Positions 6,032 to 13,527 of a DNA stretch of 16,372 bases are shown one piece after another (positions within the stretch are counted from its first letter, which is position 1; every line of letters starts with the position of its first letter). A program made the position numbers and the translations under genes. Below the pieces are notes generated by a model. The model was not told the origin of the DNA. It did no database searches and worked only from the letters and a program-made list of their open reading frames with translations. Origin of the DNA: an uncultured Solirubrobacterales bacterium (GTDB lineage Bacteria; Actinomycetota; Thermoleophilia; Solirubrobacterales; Solirubrobacteraceae); the NCBI GenBank assembly GCA_903959665.1, contig CAJBXY010000077.1:1-16372 (forward strand), written 5' to 3'.

Positions 6032-6687
6032 CCCCTCCTCCGCCAACAGCAGCGTCGGCAACGGCAGGGCGGATCACCAGCCCACGGCCGCTACGGCGCG
6101 GCCGCTCACTGCCGCGCCCCTCACGCCCCTCACGCCAGAGCATCGGCCGCGCAGGCGCTGCGTCGGGCGGCCTGCTGGCAAAGCTCTTCATCGGCCGACG
6201 GCTAATTGGCATTCTTGCGGCCGCGCTGATCGGCCTCGTATTCCTCCAAGTGACGCTGCTGAAGCTCAACACACAGATCAGCAGCGACGCGGCGCAGAGC
6301 CAACTGCTTGTGCGTGAGAACGCTGAAAAGCGCTCACTACTCGCGCGTCTTGACGGTGCACAGCGCGTGACCGGCGCGGCCGGGAACCTCGGCCTCGTGA
6401 TGCCGGCCCCCGACGCCGTCTGCTACCTCAAGGCCAATGACGGCAAGGCTTGCTCGGTTAGCGGTGCCGCCGCTGAGCAGGCGATCGACCCCGACGTGCT
6501 GCCGAGCGACGAGACGACGCTTGCCTCAGAGCCGACCGACGAAGCGACCGACCAAGGCAGCTATCAGCCGCAGCAGGAAAGCGCAGGGCAGGACGAGGGC
6601 AGTGGCCAAACGGCGCCAAGCGATCAGGCTGCGGCGCCGGTCTCTGCGCCCGACTCTGGCGGCTTGGCCGCAGGAGACGCTAACTAG
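6028..6687 (+). CDS. ftsL: FtsL-like septum protein with long acidic C-terminal tail
   Basis: This is a 219-residue bitopic membrane protein. The order is a Pro/Arg-rich cytoplasmic N-terminus (1-55), one transmembrane helix (about 58-77, LIGILAAALIGLVFLQV), a short predicted coiled coil (about 78-112), a conserved-looking block (TGAAGNLGLVMPAPDAVCYL, 115-134), and an acidic Ser/Thr/Gln-rich tail (about 145-219). Position between rsmH and ftsI and the topology match FtsL, which with FtsB and FtsQ activates FtsWI. FtsL proteins are usually about 90-130 residues, so the tail is extra. Two cysteines (C132, C142) are outside the membrane and could form a disulfide. Sequence conservation in FtsL is weak, so the name rests on context and topology. 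It starts in an ATGA overlap with rsmH. Confidence 0.75.
   Translation: MTPPPPTAASATAGRITSPRPLRRGRSLPRPSRPSRQSIGRAGAASGGLLAKLFIGRRLIGILAAALIGLVFLQVTLLKLNTQISSDAAQSQLLVRENAEKRSLLARLDGAQRVTGAAGNLGLVMPAPDAVCYLKANDGKACSVSGAAAEQAIDPDVLPSDETTLASEPTDEATDQGSYQPQQESAGQDEGSGQTAPSDQAAAPVSAPDSGGLAAGDAN
6117..6134 (+). repeat. Perfect 9-bp tandem duplication inside ftsL
   Basis: CCCCTCACG occurs twice head-to-tail. The unit keeps the reading frame and encodes Pro-Ser-Arg twice in the basic cytoplasmic N-terminus of the FtsL-like protein (residues 31-36). Confidence 0.8.
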
Positions 6688-6689
6688 CG

Positions 6690-8354
6690 ATGCCGCTGAT
6701 CGAGCGCCGAATCGGTCTGCTGTTCTTTGCATTCCTAGCTCTTCTCGCAATCGCCGGCCTGCGCGTCTTCTACCTCGGCCTGATCAAAGGATCCGGGCTA
6801 TCCAATGCGGCGACCGCGCAGCAGGTAGCCGTCACCAAGCTTCCGGCCGAGCGCGGGACTATCACCGATCACAAAGGCGTTCCGCTGGCCGCCTCGATCC
6901 CGGCAGACGACGTATCAGCAACCCCTTATCTGATTAAGGACCCAGTCGCCACGGCAAACCGGCTGGCGCCACTGATCGGCGTTCCCGCCAACAAGCTCGT
7001 TGCCGACCTTGCCCGCCGTGACACCGGCTTCGTCTATTTGGCGCGGCGCGTGCCGGCCGGCGCCGCCGACAAGATAAGGGCGCTGAAGATCGACGGGATC
7101 GACTTCACTCCGGGCGCTCTGCGCACCTACCCGCGGGGCGCGCTCGCCGCCCAGGTATTGGGCGTCGTTGGCGTTGATGGAAACGGACTCTTTGGCCTTG
7201 AATACGCTCACGACAAACTTCTTCGCGGGCAGGATGGGGAGCAGCGCCGCGTGCTCGACGGCGGCCGTCAAGCGATCGAAACGCGCGACATCAAGCGGTC
7301 GGTGCCGGGCGCGGCGATGGAACTCTCGCTCGACGCGGAGGTTCAGCTGAAGGCAGAAGAGGTGCTCGAGTCGGTGGCAAGTGAATACAGCCCAAAGGGC
7401 GCCACGGCGATCGTCACGAACCCCAAGACCGGCGCCGTGCTGGCGATGGCCAACTGGCCGAAGGTTGACGCCAACGACCCCGGCAGCGCGCCAGCGGAGG
7501 CGGTTCAAAACCGCGCGCTCGGAATGACCTTTGAGCCCGGATCGACCTTCAAGGCCTTCACCGTTGCCGCGGCGCTCGAAGATAAGAAGGTCGAGCCGAC
7601 AACCTCGTTCAATCTTGCGCCGTCGATTCAGGTCGCCGACCGCGTGATCGGCGAATCGCACGAGCGCGGCTGGGTGACGCTCGATACCGCTGGAATCCTC
7701 GCCCAGTCGAGCAATGTCGGCGCGATCACGGTCGGCCAGCGCTTGGGCGCAAAGCGATTCAGCCAGTGGGTTAACAAGTTCGGCTTCGGGCAGCCAACCG
7801 GAGTTGACCTGCCGGGTGAAGAACGCGGACTGATCACACCGCTGGCGAAGTATTCAGGTTCTTCGATGGGCAACATGCCAATTGGCCAAGGTCAGCTCGT
7901 CACGCCGATGCAGATGGTCAGCGCCTACGGAGCGATCGCAAACGGCGGACGGCTTCTGAAGCCGCGCGTCGTGAACTCGGTCGACGGCAAGTCGACGGCC
8001 GAAGCCGACGCTGGCGAGCGGATCATCAGCGCCAAGACGGCAGCGGCGGTTAGGGAGATGCTCACGGGCGTGTTCCAGCCCGGCGGCACGGCGAGCGAGA
8101 TTTCAATTCCGGGCTACGAACTCGCAGGCAAGACAGGAACGGCGAACAAGATCGATCCAGCGACCGGAACGTATTCGCAGTCACAGTACGTGGCCTCTTT
8201 TGTCGGAATGGCACCTGCGGCCGATCCTGAGCTGCTGATCAACATCGTCGTCGACGAGCCGCAGGGCGACATTTACGGCGGCTCAGTAGCCGCTCCAGCG
8301 TTCGGCAAGATCGCCGCGTTTGCGCTGCCGTACCTGCGAATCGCGCCGAAGTAA
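6690..8354 (+). CDS. ftsI: Division transpeptidase FtsI (class B penicillin-binding protein)
   Basis: This 554-residue protein cross-links septal peptidoglycan outside the membrane. It has an N-terminal anchor (about 8-28), the class B pedestal domain beginning at PAERGTITDHKG (52-63), and a transpeptidase domain (about 235-545) with all active-site motifs: SxxK at S285-K288 (EPGSTFK), SxN at S340-N342 (QSSN) and KTG at K481-G483 (AGKTGTA). The C-terminus ends soon after the catalytic fold, so no PASTA domains are present, unlike many Firmicute and some actinobacterial division PBPs. It starts two bases after the ftsL stop. AGGAGA at 6672-6677 is a rather distant ribosome-binding site. The neighbouring ftsW encodes its glycosyltransferase partner. 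Confidence 0.96.
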   Translation: MPLIERRIGLLFFAFLALLAIAGLRVFYLGLIKGSGLSNAATAQQVAVTKLPAERGTITDHKGVPLAASIPADDVSATPYLIKDPVATANRLAPLIGVPANKLVADLARRDTGFVYLARRVPAGAADKIRALKIDGIDFTPGALRTYPRGALAAQVLGVVGVDGNGLFGLEYAHDKLLRGQDGEQRRVLDGGRQAIETRDIKRSVPGAAMELSLDAEVQLKAEEVLESVASEYSPKGATAIVTNPKTGAVLAMANWPKVDANDPGSAPAEAVQNRALGMTFEPGSTFKAFTVAAALEDKKVEPTTSFNLAPSIQVADRVIGESHERGWVTLDTAGILAQSSNVGAITVGQRLGAKRFSQWVNKFGFGQPTGVDLPGEERGLITPLAKYSGSSMGNMPIGQGQLVTPMQMVSAYGAIANGGRLLKPRVVNSVDGKSTAEADAGERIISAKTAAAVREMLTGVFQPGGTASEISIPGYELAGKTGTANKIDPATGTYSQSQYVASFVGMAPAADPELLINIVVDEPQGDIYGGSVAAPAFGKIAAFALPYLRIAPK

Positions 8355-8370
8355 AGGCCGGACGCCTCGT

Positions 8371-8376
8371 TACTCT
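8371..8376 (+). promoter_or_regulatory. Possible -10 element for a leaderless murE transcript
   Basis: TACTCT (a TAnnnT hexamer) ends six bases before the murE ATG, in the 28-bp ftsI-murE gap. No Shine-Dalgarno sequence precedes this ATG. The arrangement matches leaderless starts common in actinobacteria. No convincing -35 box is seen, so this is weak. Confidence 0.25.
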
Positions 8377-8382
8377 GGCGCG

Positions 8383-9813
8383 ATGCGGTTGCACGAGCTA
8401 TTCGACGGCTTGGAGAACAGTCACGAGGATCCCGAGATCAACTCGATGGCTCTCGATGACAGGCTCGTTGAGCCGGCAACGCTGTTCTGCTGCGTTCCGG
8501 GCTTTCAGCGCGACGGTCATGACTTCGCGGCCTCCGCAGTGCAGCGCGGGGCGGCTGCGCTGCTGACAGAGCGGGAGCTTGGGCTCGGCGTGCCGGAGGT
8601 CATTGTCGGGGACGTTCGAGCAGCGATCGCGCCGGCCGCAGCCAAACTCAGTGGCAGCCCGACCAAGGCGCTGACGATGGTCGGCATCACCGGCACCAAC
8701 GGCAAGACGACGACTGCCTACCTGACGCGCGCGCTGCTCGAGGCATCAGGGCGGCCGACGGGGCTGCTGGGAACCGTTGAACAGATCATCGGCGCCAGCC
8801 GCGAGACGGCGGTCAGGACGACGCCGGAGGCGATCGAGCTCCAGCGGTGCTTTGCGCAGATGGTCGCCGCCGGCGACGAGGCCTGCGTGATCGAGGTTTC
8901 CTCCCACGCGATTGCGCTGCATCGCTCCGATGCGATCGCTTGGGACGTAACGGTCTTCACCAACCTCAGCCGCGAGCACCTCGATTTTCACGGCGATCTT
9001 GACCAATATTTCGCTGTCAAGGAGCGGCTGCTTCTAGAGGCCGGCGTGCCGTCTGTGGTCAACATCGATGACGACTACGGCAGGCAGCTCGCCGGCAAAC
9101 TTCCCGACGTGACGACGGTAGCGATCGCCAGCGCTGACGCCGACCTGCGAGCCGAGTCAATTCGGAGCGATTCCAGCGGCAGCAGCTTCAGCGCTGGCGG
9201 GGCCGAGTTCCGAGTGCCTCTCGCCGGCGACTTCAATGTTCTCAACGCGCTCTGCGCGATCGCAGTGGCTCGCAGGTTGGGAGTGGACGACGCCGTCATC
9301 AGGCCTGCGCTCGCGGCCGCCGAAGTGGCTCCTGGCCGTTTTCAGCCGATCGATGCGGGGCAGGGCTTCACTGGAATCGTTGACTACGCACATACACCCG
9401 ATTCGCTCGAGAACGCTCTTCGCACGGCGCGTGCGCTCACCGCCGGTCGCCTTATTGTCGTCTTCGGCGCCGGCGGGGACCGCGACAGCGGCAAGCGCCC
9501 TCAGATGGGCCGTGTTGCCAGCGAGCTCGCCGACCTAATGATCGTCACCTCCGACAACCCAAGATCGGAGGCGCCAGAGGCGATCATCGAGGCGATCCTC
9601 GACGGCGTTGCTGCCGATCGCGCGGCTGAGGTCGAGGTTGTTGTCGATCGGGGAGAGGCAATCGCAGTCGGCGTGGCGCAGGCCAGCGAAGGCGACGTTT
9701 TGCTGGTCGCCGGCAAGGGCCACGAGCAGGGCCAGCAGATCGCCGACGGCGTGGTGCTGGAGTTCGACGATGCAGCCGTTTTGCGCGCAGCGATCGAGCG
9801 GCGGCGTTCGTGA
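8383..9813 (+). CDS. murE: UDP-MurNAc-tripeptide synthetase MurE (DAP-adding)
   Basis: This 476-residue cytoplasmic ATP-dependent Mur ligase adds the third stem-peptide residue to UDP-MurNAc-L-Ala-D-Glu. The order is an N-terminal UDP-binding domain (1-95), a central ATPase with P-loop GTNGKTT (104-110), EVSSHA (171-176), NLSREHLDFHGD (194-205) and the likely carbamylated K213 (FAVKERL), then a C-terminal domain with DYAHTPDSL (334-342), DNPR (391-394) and GKGHEQGQ (444-451). The DNPR motif is characteristic of enzymes that add meso-diaminopimelate rather than lysine. The ATG at 8383 is chosen because an upstream start at 8320 lies inside ftsI and adds non-family residues. It ends with a GTGA overlap into murF. 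Confidence 0.97.
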   Translation: MRLHELFDGLENSHEDPEINSMALDDRLVEPATLFCCVPGFQRDGHDFAASAVQRGAAALLTERELGLGVPEVIVGDVRAAIAPAAAKLSGSPTKALTMVGITGTNGKTTTAYLTRALLEASGRPTGLLGTVEQIIGASRETAVRTTPEAIELQRCFAQMVAAGDEACVIEVSSHAIALHRSDAIAWDVTVFTNLSREHLDFHGDLDQYFAVKERLLLEAGVPSVVNIDDDYGRQLAGKLPDVTTVAIASADADLRAESIRSDSSGSSFSAGGAEFRVPLAGDFNVLNALCAIAVARRLGVDDAVIRPALAAAEVAPGRFQPIDAGQGFTGIVDYAHTPDSLENALRTARALTAGRLIVVFGAGGDRDSGKRPQMGRVASELADLMIVTSDNPRSEAPEAIIEAILDGVAADRAAEVEVVVDRGEAIAVGVAQASEGDVLLVAGKGHEQGQQIADGVVLEFDDAAVLRAAIERRRS

Positions 9814-11141
9814 TTAGCAGTTGGAGCGCGGCCGACGTTGCCGCCGCCGCCGGTGGCCGAGTTGTCGGCGGCGACGCTGCTGCGACGGGCCCGAGTGCGA
9901 TCACGATCGATTCGCGAGCGGCGCAGCCGGGCACGCTCTTCATTGGCCTTCCCGGCTCGCAGGCCGATGGCGGCGCATTCGCCGGCGCTGCGCTAGCCGC
10001 CGGTGCATGGGGCGTAATCGTCTCCGAAGAACACGCCGCGCCGCTGGCAGCCCCGGGCGATGGTTGGATCGTGATCGCCGTAGCCGACCCGCTGCGCGCG
10101 CTTGCCGACCTCGCGCAGTCGTGGCGGCGTCAGCTCGGCTGCGCTGTGATCGCTGTCACCGGCTCAACCGGCAAGACTTCGACGAAGGACATCATCGCCG
10201 GGATGCTGGCACCGTCGCGGCGAGTCGTCGCGACGCACGAGAATTTCAACACCGAGATCGGCCTGCCGCTGACGATCCTCGGCGCGCCGACAGGCACCGA
10301 AGTGTTGGTGCTTGAGATGGCGATGCGCGGCGAGGGGCAGATCGCCGAGCTCACGCGGATCGCCGAGCCGGACGTCGGCGTGGTCGTGAACGTCGGCCCG
10401 GTCCACCTGGAGCTGCTGGGGACGGTCGAGGCCGTCGCCCGCGCGAAGGCAGAGCTGATCGCCGGTCTCGGGCCGGACGCTGTTGCAGTCCTGCCGGCCG
10501 GCGACCGATTGCTTGAGCCTCACGTCCGCAGCGAGATTCGGACCGTGCGGTTCGGCCCTGGCGGCGAGTTGGAGCAGCTGCCGGCAACAATTGAGCTGCC
10601 TTTCGCGTCGGCCCACATGCGCAGCAACGCGCTGGCCGCTCTGGCCGCGGTACGCGCGCTAGGGGTTGAGCCGAACGGGCTAATCGAGGTCGAACTGTCG
10701 AAGCTTCGAGGGCAACGCCTGCTGTTAGAGGACAATGTCGTCGTCATCAACGACTGTTACAACGCAAATCCGATGTCGATGCGCGCGGCGCTCGACGACC
10801 TCGCCGACTCGGCCTCTGGGCGGAGCGTCGCCGTGCTCGGTGACATGCGCGAGCTGGGCCCCGATCAGCGCCGTTTTCACGCTGAGCTTGGCGCCCACGT
10901 CCGCGACGTTGGCGTCGAGGTGCTGGTGACGGTTGGCGAGATGGCGCGCGACGCCGGCCCTCCCTTCGGCGGCGAGAACCTCTACTCGCTTGAAGACGCG
11001 GCGCAGGCCGCTCAGCAGATCGCTTCGATCATCGAGCCGGGGGATACGGTTCTGATCAAAGGATCCCGCGGGGTCGGGCTGGAGGTCGTTGCCGAGGCTC
11101 TCTGCGAAGAGCTGCCTCCGGCGGCGGGGGGAGGCGCCTGA
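9810..11141 (+). CDS. murF: UDP-MurNAc-tripeptide--D-Ala-D-Ala ligase MurF
   Basis: This 443-residue Mur ligase completes the pentapeptide by adding D-Ala-D-Ala. The N-terminal domain shows the MurF-type IDSRAAQPGTLFIGLPG (33-49). The ATPase domain has the P-loop GSTGKTSTKD (118-127), THENFNTEIGLPLT (142-155) and LEMAMRGEGQI (168-178). The C-terminal domain has INDCYNANPMSM (313-324) and LGDMRELG (343-350). The start is a GTG that overlaps the murE stop. No better start is nearby, and the first residues align with MurF N-termini. It ends by sharing one base with the mraY ATG (TGATG). Confidence 0.96.
   Translation: MISSWSAADVAAAAGGRVVGGDAAATGPSAITIDSRAAQPGTLFIGLPGSQADGGAFAGAALAAGAWGVIVSEEHAAPLAAPGDGWIVIAVADPLRALADLAQSWRRQLGCAVIAVTGSTGKTSTKDIIAGMLAPSRRVVATHENFNTEIGLPLTILGAPTGTEVLVLEMAMRGEGQIAELTRIAEPDVGVVVNVGPVHLELLGTVEAVARAKAELIAGLGPDAVAVLPAGDRLLEPHVRSEIRTVRFGPGGELEQLPATIELPFASAHMRSNALAALAAVRALGVEPNGLIEVELSKLRGQRLLLEDNVVVINDCYNANPMSMRAALDDLADSASGRSVAVLGDMRELGPDQRRFHAELGAHVRDVGVEVLVTVGEMARDAGPPFGGENLYSLEDAAQAAQQIASIIEPGDTVLIKGSRGVGLEVVAEALCEELPPAAGGGA
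11130..11134 (+). promoter_or_regulatory. Strong ribosome-binding site of mraY inside the murF 3' end
   Basis: GGAGG sits six bases before the mraY ATG and is the clearest Shine-Dalgarno match among the overlapping genes of the cluster. It lies within the glycine-rich tail codons of murF, so ribosomes finishing murF will also pass over it. Confidence 0.6.
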
Positions 11142-12109
11142 TGGGCGAGGTCTTGATTGGAGGAACATGCGCGCTGCTGATCTGCGTCTTCGCTTCGCCG
11201 CGGCTGATCAGCTATCTGCGCGGCCGTGAATTCGGCCAGCAGATTCGTGAAGAAGGGCCAGCCGGGCACCACGCTAAGGCCGGAACGCCAACGATGGGGG
11301 GCGTCCTGATCTTTATCTCGATCGCGATCCCATTCCTCGTTCTGACCGAATGGGACTGGCGCGCCGCCGCCGTCTTTGGGACGGCCGTAGCTTGCGCGCT
11401 ACTGGGGTTTGTCGATGACTACTCGAAGATCGTCCGGCGCCGCTCACTCGGGCTGCGCGGACGCACGAAGATGCTTGTACTGCTCTTGATCTCGGTGGCA
11501 CTCTGGTGGCTGGCGACTCACAAGGCTGGGCTGTCAACGACGATCCAGCTGCGCTTCGTCGACGCGAGCGTCGATCTCGGGCTCTTCTTCCCGGTTGCCG
11601 TCTTCCTCGTGATCGCAGGCTCGACCAATGCCGTCAACCTCAGCGATGGCCTCGATGGCCTCGCGGCCGGCTGCGTCGCGATCGTGATGCTTGCTTACGT
11701 TGCGATCACCTTCATCACGACCGGCGATCGCGACTTGGCGCTGCTGAGCGCCTGCATCGTCGGCGCCTGCATCGGCTTCCTCTGGTTCAACGCCTTCCCA
11801 GCGACAATCTTTATGGGCGACACCGGCTCGCTTGGTCTGGGCGGAGCGATCGGCGCGATGGCCGTGATGACCGACACGATGCTGCTGCTGGTCCTGATCG
11901 GCGGCATCTTCGTGATCGAAGCGCTCAGCGTGATCATCCAAGTTTCCGTCTTTCAGAGCTTGCGCAAGCGCGTCTTCTTGATGGCGCCGATCCACCACCA
12001 CTTCGAGATGCGCGGTTGGTCGGAGACGAAGATCATTCTTCGCTTTTGGATCATCGCGGCGGTCTGTTCAGCGATTGGGTTCACTCTGTACCAAGCCAAC
12101 ATCAGTTGA
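11141..12109 (+). CDS. mraY: Phospho-N-acetylmuramoyl-pentapeptide-transferase MraY
   Basis: This 322-residue polytopic membrane enzyme transfers phospho-MurNAc-pentapeptide from UDP to undecaprenyl phosphate, making lipid I on the inner membrane face. All family motifs are visible: KAGTPTMGG (46-54), the Asp pair GFVDDYSK (89-96, D92/D93), NAVNLSDGLDGLA (163-175), NAFPATIFMGDTGSLGLGG (217-235, with D227) and the HHH loop APIHHHFE (282-289). Around ten hydrophobic segments are readable, as expected. It overlaps murF by one base and is followed after 22 bp by murD. Confidence 0.97.
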   Translation: MGEVLIGGTCALLICVFASPRLISYLRGREFGQQIREEGPAGHHAKAGTPTMGGVLIFISIAIPFLVLTEWDWRAAAVFGTAVACALLGFVDDYSKIVRRRSLGLRGRTKMLVLLLISVALWWLATHKAGLSTTIQLRFVDASVDLGLFFPVAVFLVIAGSTNAVNLSDGLDGLAAGCVAIVMLAYVAITFITTGDRDLALLSACIVGACIGFLWFNAFPATIFMGDTGSLGLGGAIGAMAVMTDTMLLLVLIGGIFVIEALSVIIQVSVFQSLRKRVFLMAPIHHHFEMRGWSETKIILRFWIIAAVCSAIGFTLYQANIS

Positions 12110-12118
12110 GGCGCGGCG

Positions 12119-12124
12119 TATCGT
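12119..12124 (+). promoter_or_regulatory. Possible -10 element for a leaderless murD transcript
   Basis: TATCGT (TAnnnT) ends seven bases before the murD ATG at 12132. CCAACA, 17 bp upstream (12096-12101), matches only half of a -35 consensus. A GGAG at 12126-12129 is too close to the ATG (two bases) to act as a normal Shine-Dalgarno sequence. Weak evidence for an internal leaderless promoter. Confidence 0.25.
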
Positions 12125-12131
12125 TGGAGCC

Positions 12132-13481
12132 ATGGCTGCCGCTCGTCGCCCTCCAATCCCGCCCGGACCGTGGCTCGTCGTAGGCCTCGAGCGCTCCGGC
12201 GCGGCATGCGCACGGGCACTGTGGAAGCGAGGCGAACCTGTGATCGGCGTCGATATCGGCGAGCCGCCACAGGCCGAGGCGCTTCGCCACGAGGGGATCG
12301 AGGTCTCCACTGGCAGCGACGGCGTCGAAGAGCTTGGGCGCGCCCGAGCAGTCGTCCGCAGCCCCGGCGTTCCCAACGAAGCAGCCGTGCTCGTTGCTGC
12401 GCGAGCGGCAGGAATTCCAATCTACAGCGAGCTTGAACTCGGCTGGCGAATGTTGGAGTCGCCGTTCGTTGCCGTGACCGGCACAAACGGCAAGACGACG
12501 ACGGTCGAGCTGCTCGGGGAGATCTGGCGCGCGGCCGGCAGGCCGGTTGCCGTGGCAGGCAACATCGGTACGGCGGTCAGTTCACTTGTTGGGGAGGTCG
12601 GGCCGGAGACGACAGTGATCTGTGAGGCGAGCTCATTTCAGCTGGAGGACTCGGTTGCCTTCGATCCCGAGATCGCGGTGCTGCTGAACATCGAACCCGA
12701 CCATCTCGACCGCCACGGCGACTTCGACTCCTACCGCCGCGCGAAGCTTGAGCTCTTTGCCTTCCAAGATCGCGACGACGTTGCCGTCGGCTCCGCGACG
12801 ATGCTCGCGCTGGCCGGCGGCGGCGCGCGGCGCGTGGCGGTCGATTGGGATGGCGCCAGCGGAGCCGAGCTGGAGCTGCGCGACGGCCTGATCTGCTGGA
12901 ACGGGACGGCGCTGCTTGCCGCCAGCGAAGTTCGGCTGCGTGGAGCTCACAACCTTGAGAACGCGCTCTGCGCGGCCGCAGCGGCGCTGAGCGCTGGAAT
13001 CCCAGCCGAGGCGGTCGCTGCCGCTCTGAGGTCGTTCGCCGGCGTCGAGCACCGGCTCGAAGAGCTTGGTAGCTGTGACGGCGTGCTCTGGGTCAACGAT
13101 TCGAAGGCGACCAACGTCGCTTCGACGATCGTCGCCCTGGCAGCGTTCGAGCAGCCGCTGCTGCTGATCGCAGGGGGGCAGGCGAAGGGTCAGGAGTTCA
13201 CCGCCCTGGCTGAAGCTGCGGCGGCGAGCGTTAGGGCCGCCTTCCTGATCGGTGAGGACGCTGAACTGATCGCGTCATCATTTGAGGGAGCCGTTGATTG
13301 GAGCCGCTGGTCGAGCCTTGAGGAGGCCACCGCAGCGGCCGCCGCGAGCGCAACTGAAGGCGAGATCGTGCTGCTATCACCGGCCTGCGCGAGCTTCGAT
13401 CAGTTCCCTGCCGGCTTCGAGCAGAGAGGCGACGAATTTCGCCAAATAGTGGCGCAACTACCTGGCTTTTCGAGCACTTAG
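12132..13481 (+). CDS. murD: UDP-MurNAc-L-alanine--D-glutamate ligase MurD
   Basis: This 449-residue Mur ligase adds D-Glu to UDP-MurNAc-L-Ala. It has an N-terminal Rossmann-like domain (VVGLERSGAACARAL, 16-30; SPGVPNEAAVL, 77-87) and an ATPase domain with P-loop GTNGKTTTVELLG (117-129), AGNIG (142-146), CEASSFQLE (164-172), NIEPDHLDRHGD (186-197) and the likely carbamylated K205 (YRRAKLELF). The C-terminal domain carries VNDSKATN (321-328), IAGGQAKGQEF (346-356) and LLSPACASFDQF (414-425). The ATG at 12132 is preferred to an upstream GTG start at 12075, which lies inside mraY. The short basic Pro-rich leader (residues 1-12) before the first strand is slightly long. The P-loop DNA is nearly identical to that of murE, reflecting shared ancestry and codon use. 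Confidence 0.96.
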   Translation: MAAARRPPIPPGPWLVVGLERSGAACARALWKRGEPVIGVDIGEPPQAEALRHEGIEVSTGSDGVEELGRARAVVRSPGVPNEAAVLVAARAAGIPIYSELELGWRMLESPFVAVTGTNGKTTTVELLGEIWRAAGRPVAVAGNIGTAVSSLVGEVGPETTVICEASSFQLEDSVAFDPEIAVLLNIEPDHLDRHGDFDSYRRAKLELFAFQDRDDVAVGSATMLALAGGGARRVAVDWDGASGAELELRDGLICWNGTALLAASEVRLRGAHNLENALCAAAAALSAGIPAEAVAAALRSFAGVEHRLEELGSCDGVLWVNDSKATNVASTIVALAAFEQPLLLIAGGQAKGQEFTALAEAAAASVRAAFLIGEDAELIASSFEGAVDWSRWSSLEEATAAAAASATEGEIVLLSPACASFDQFPAGFEQRGDEFRQIVAQLPGFSST

Positions 13482-13527
13482 AAGGATCGGGAAGGAAACT
13501 CCTTGCGGGCGCCGAAGGAGAGTCAGA
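13482..13527 (+). promoter_or_regulatory. murD-ftsW gap with ftsW ribosome-binding site in a potential RNA switch
   Basis: The AAGGAG at 13515-13520 is a strong Shine-Dalgarno sequence seven bases before the ftsW ATG. It is perfectly complementary to CTCCTT at 13499-13504, and CGG/CCG pairing (13506-13508 with 13512-13514) extends the stem inward across a one-base bulge. Two further AAGGA copies, at 13482-13486 and 13492-13496, can pair with the same TCCTT (13500-13504) and would free the ribosome-binding site. This is the longest gap inside the cluster. Confidence 0.45.

Noticed and set aside
11506..12183. Plus-strand alternative frame of 225 codons inside mraY
   Set aside because: It lies in the wrong frame of a fully conserved mraY. 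The Arg/Asp/His-rich product reflects codon shadowing.
8691..12500. Near-identical DNA in the murE and murD P-loops (about 24 bases with one or two changes)
   Set aside because: It encodes the same GTNGKTTT motif with the same preferred codons, so ancestry and codon bias explain it. It is not a mobile or regulatory repeat.
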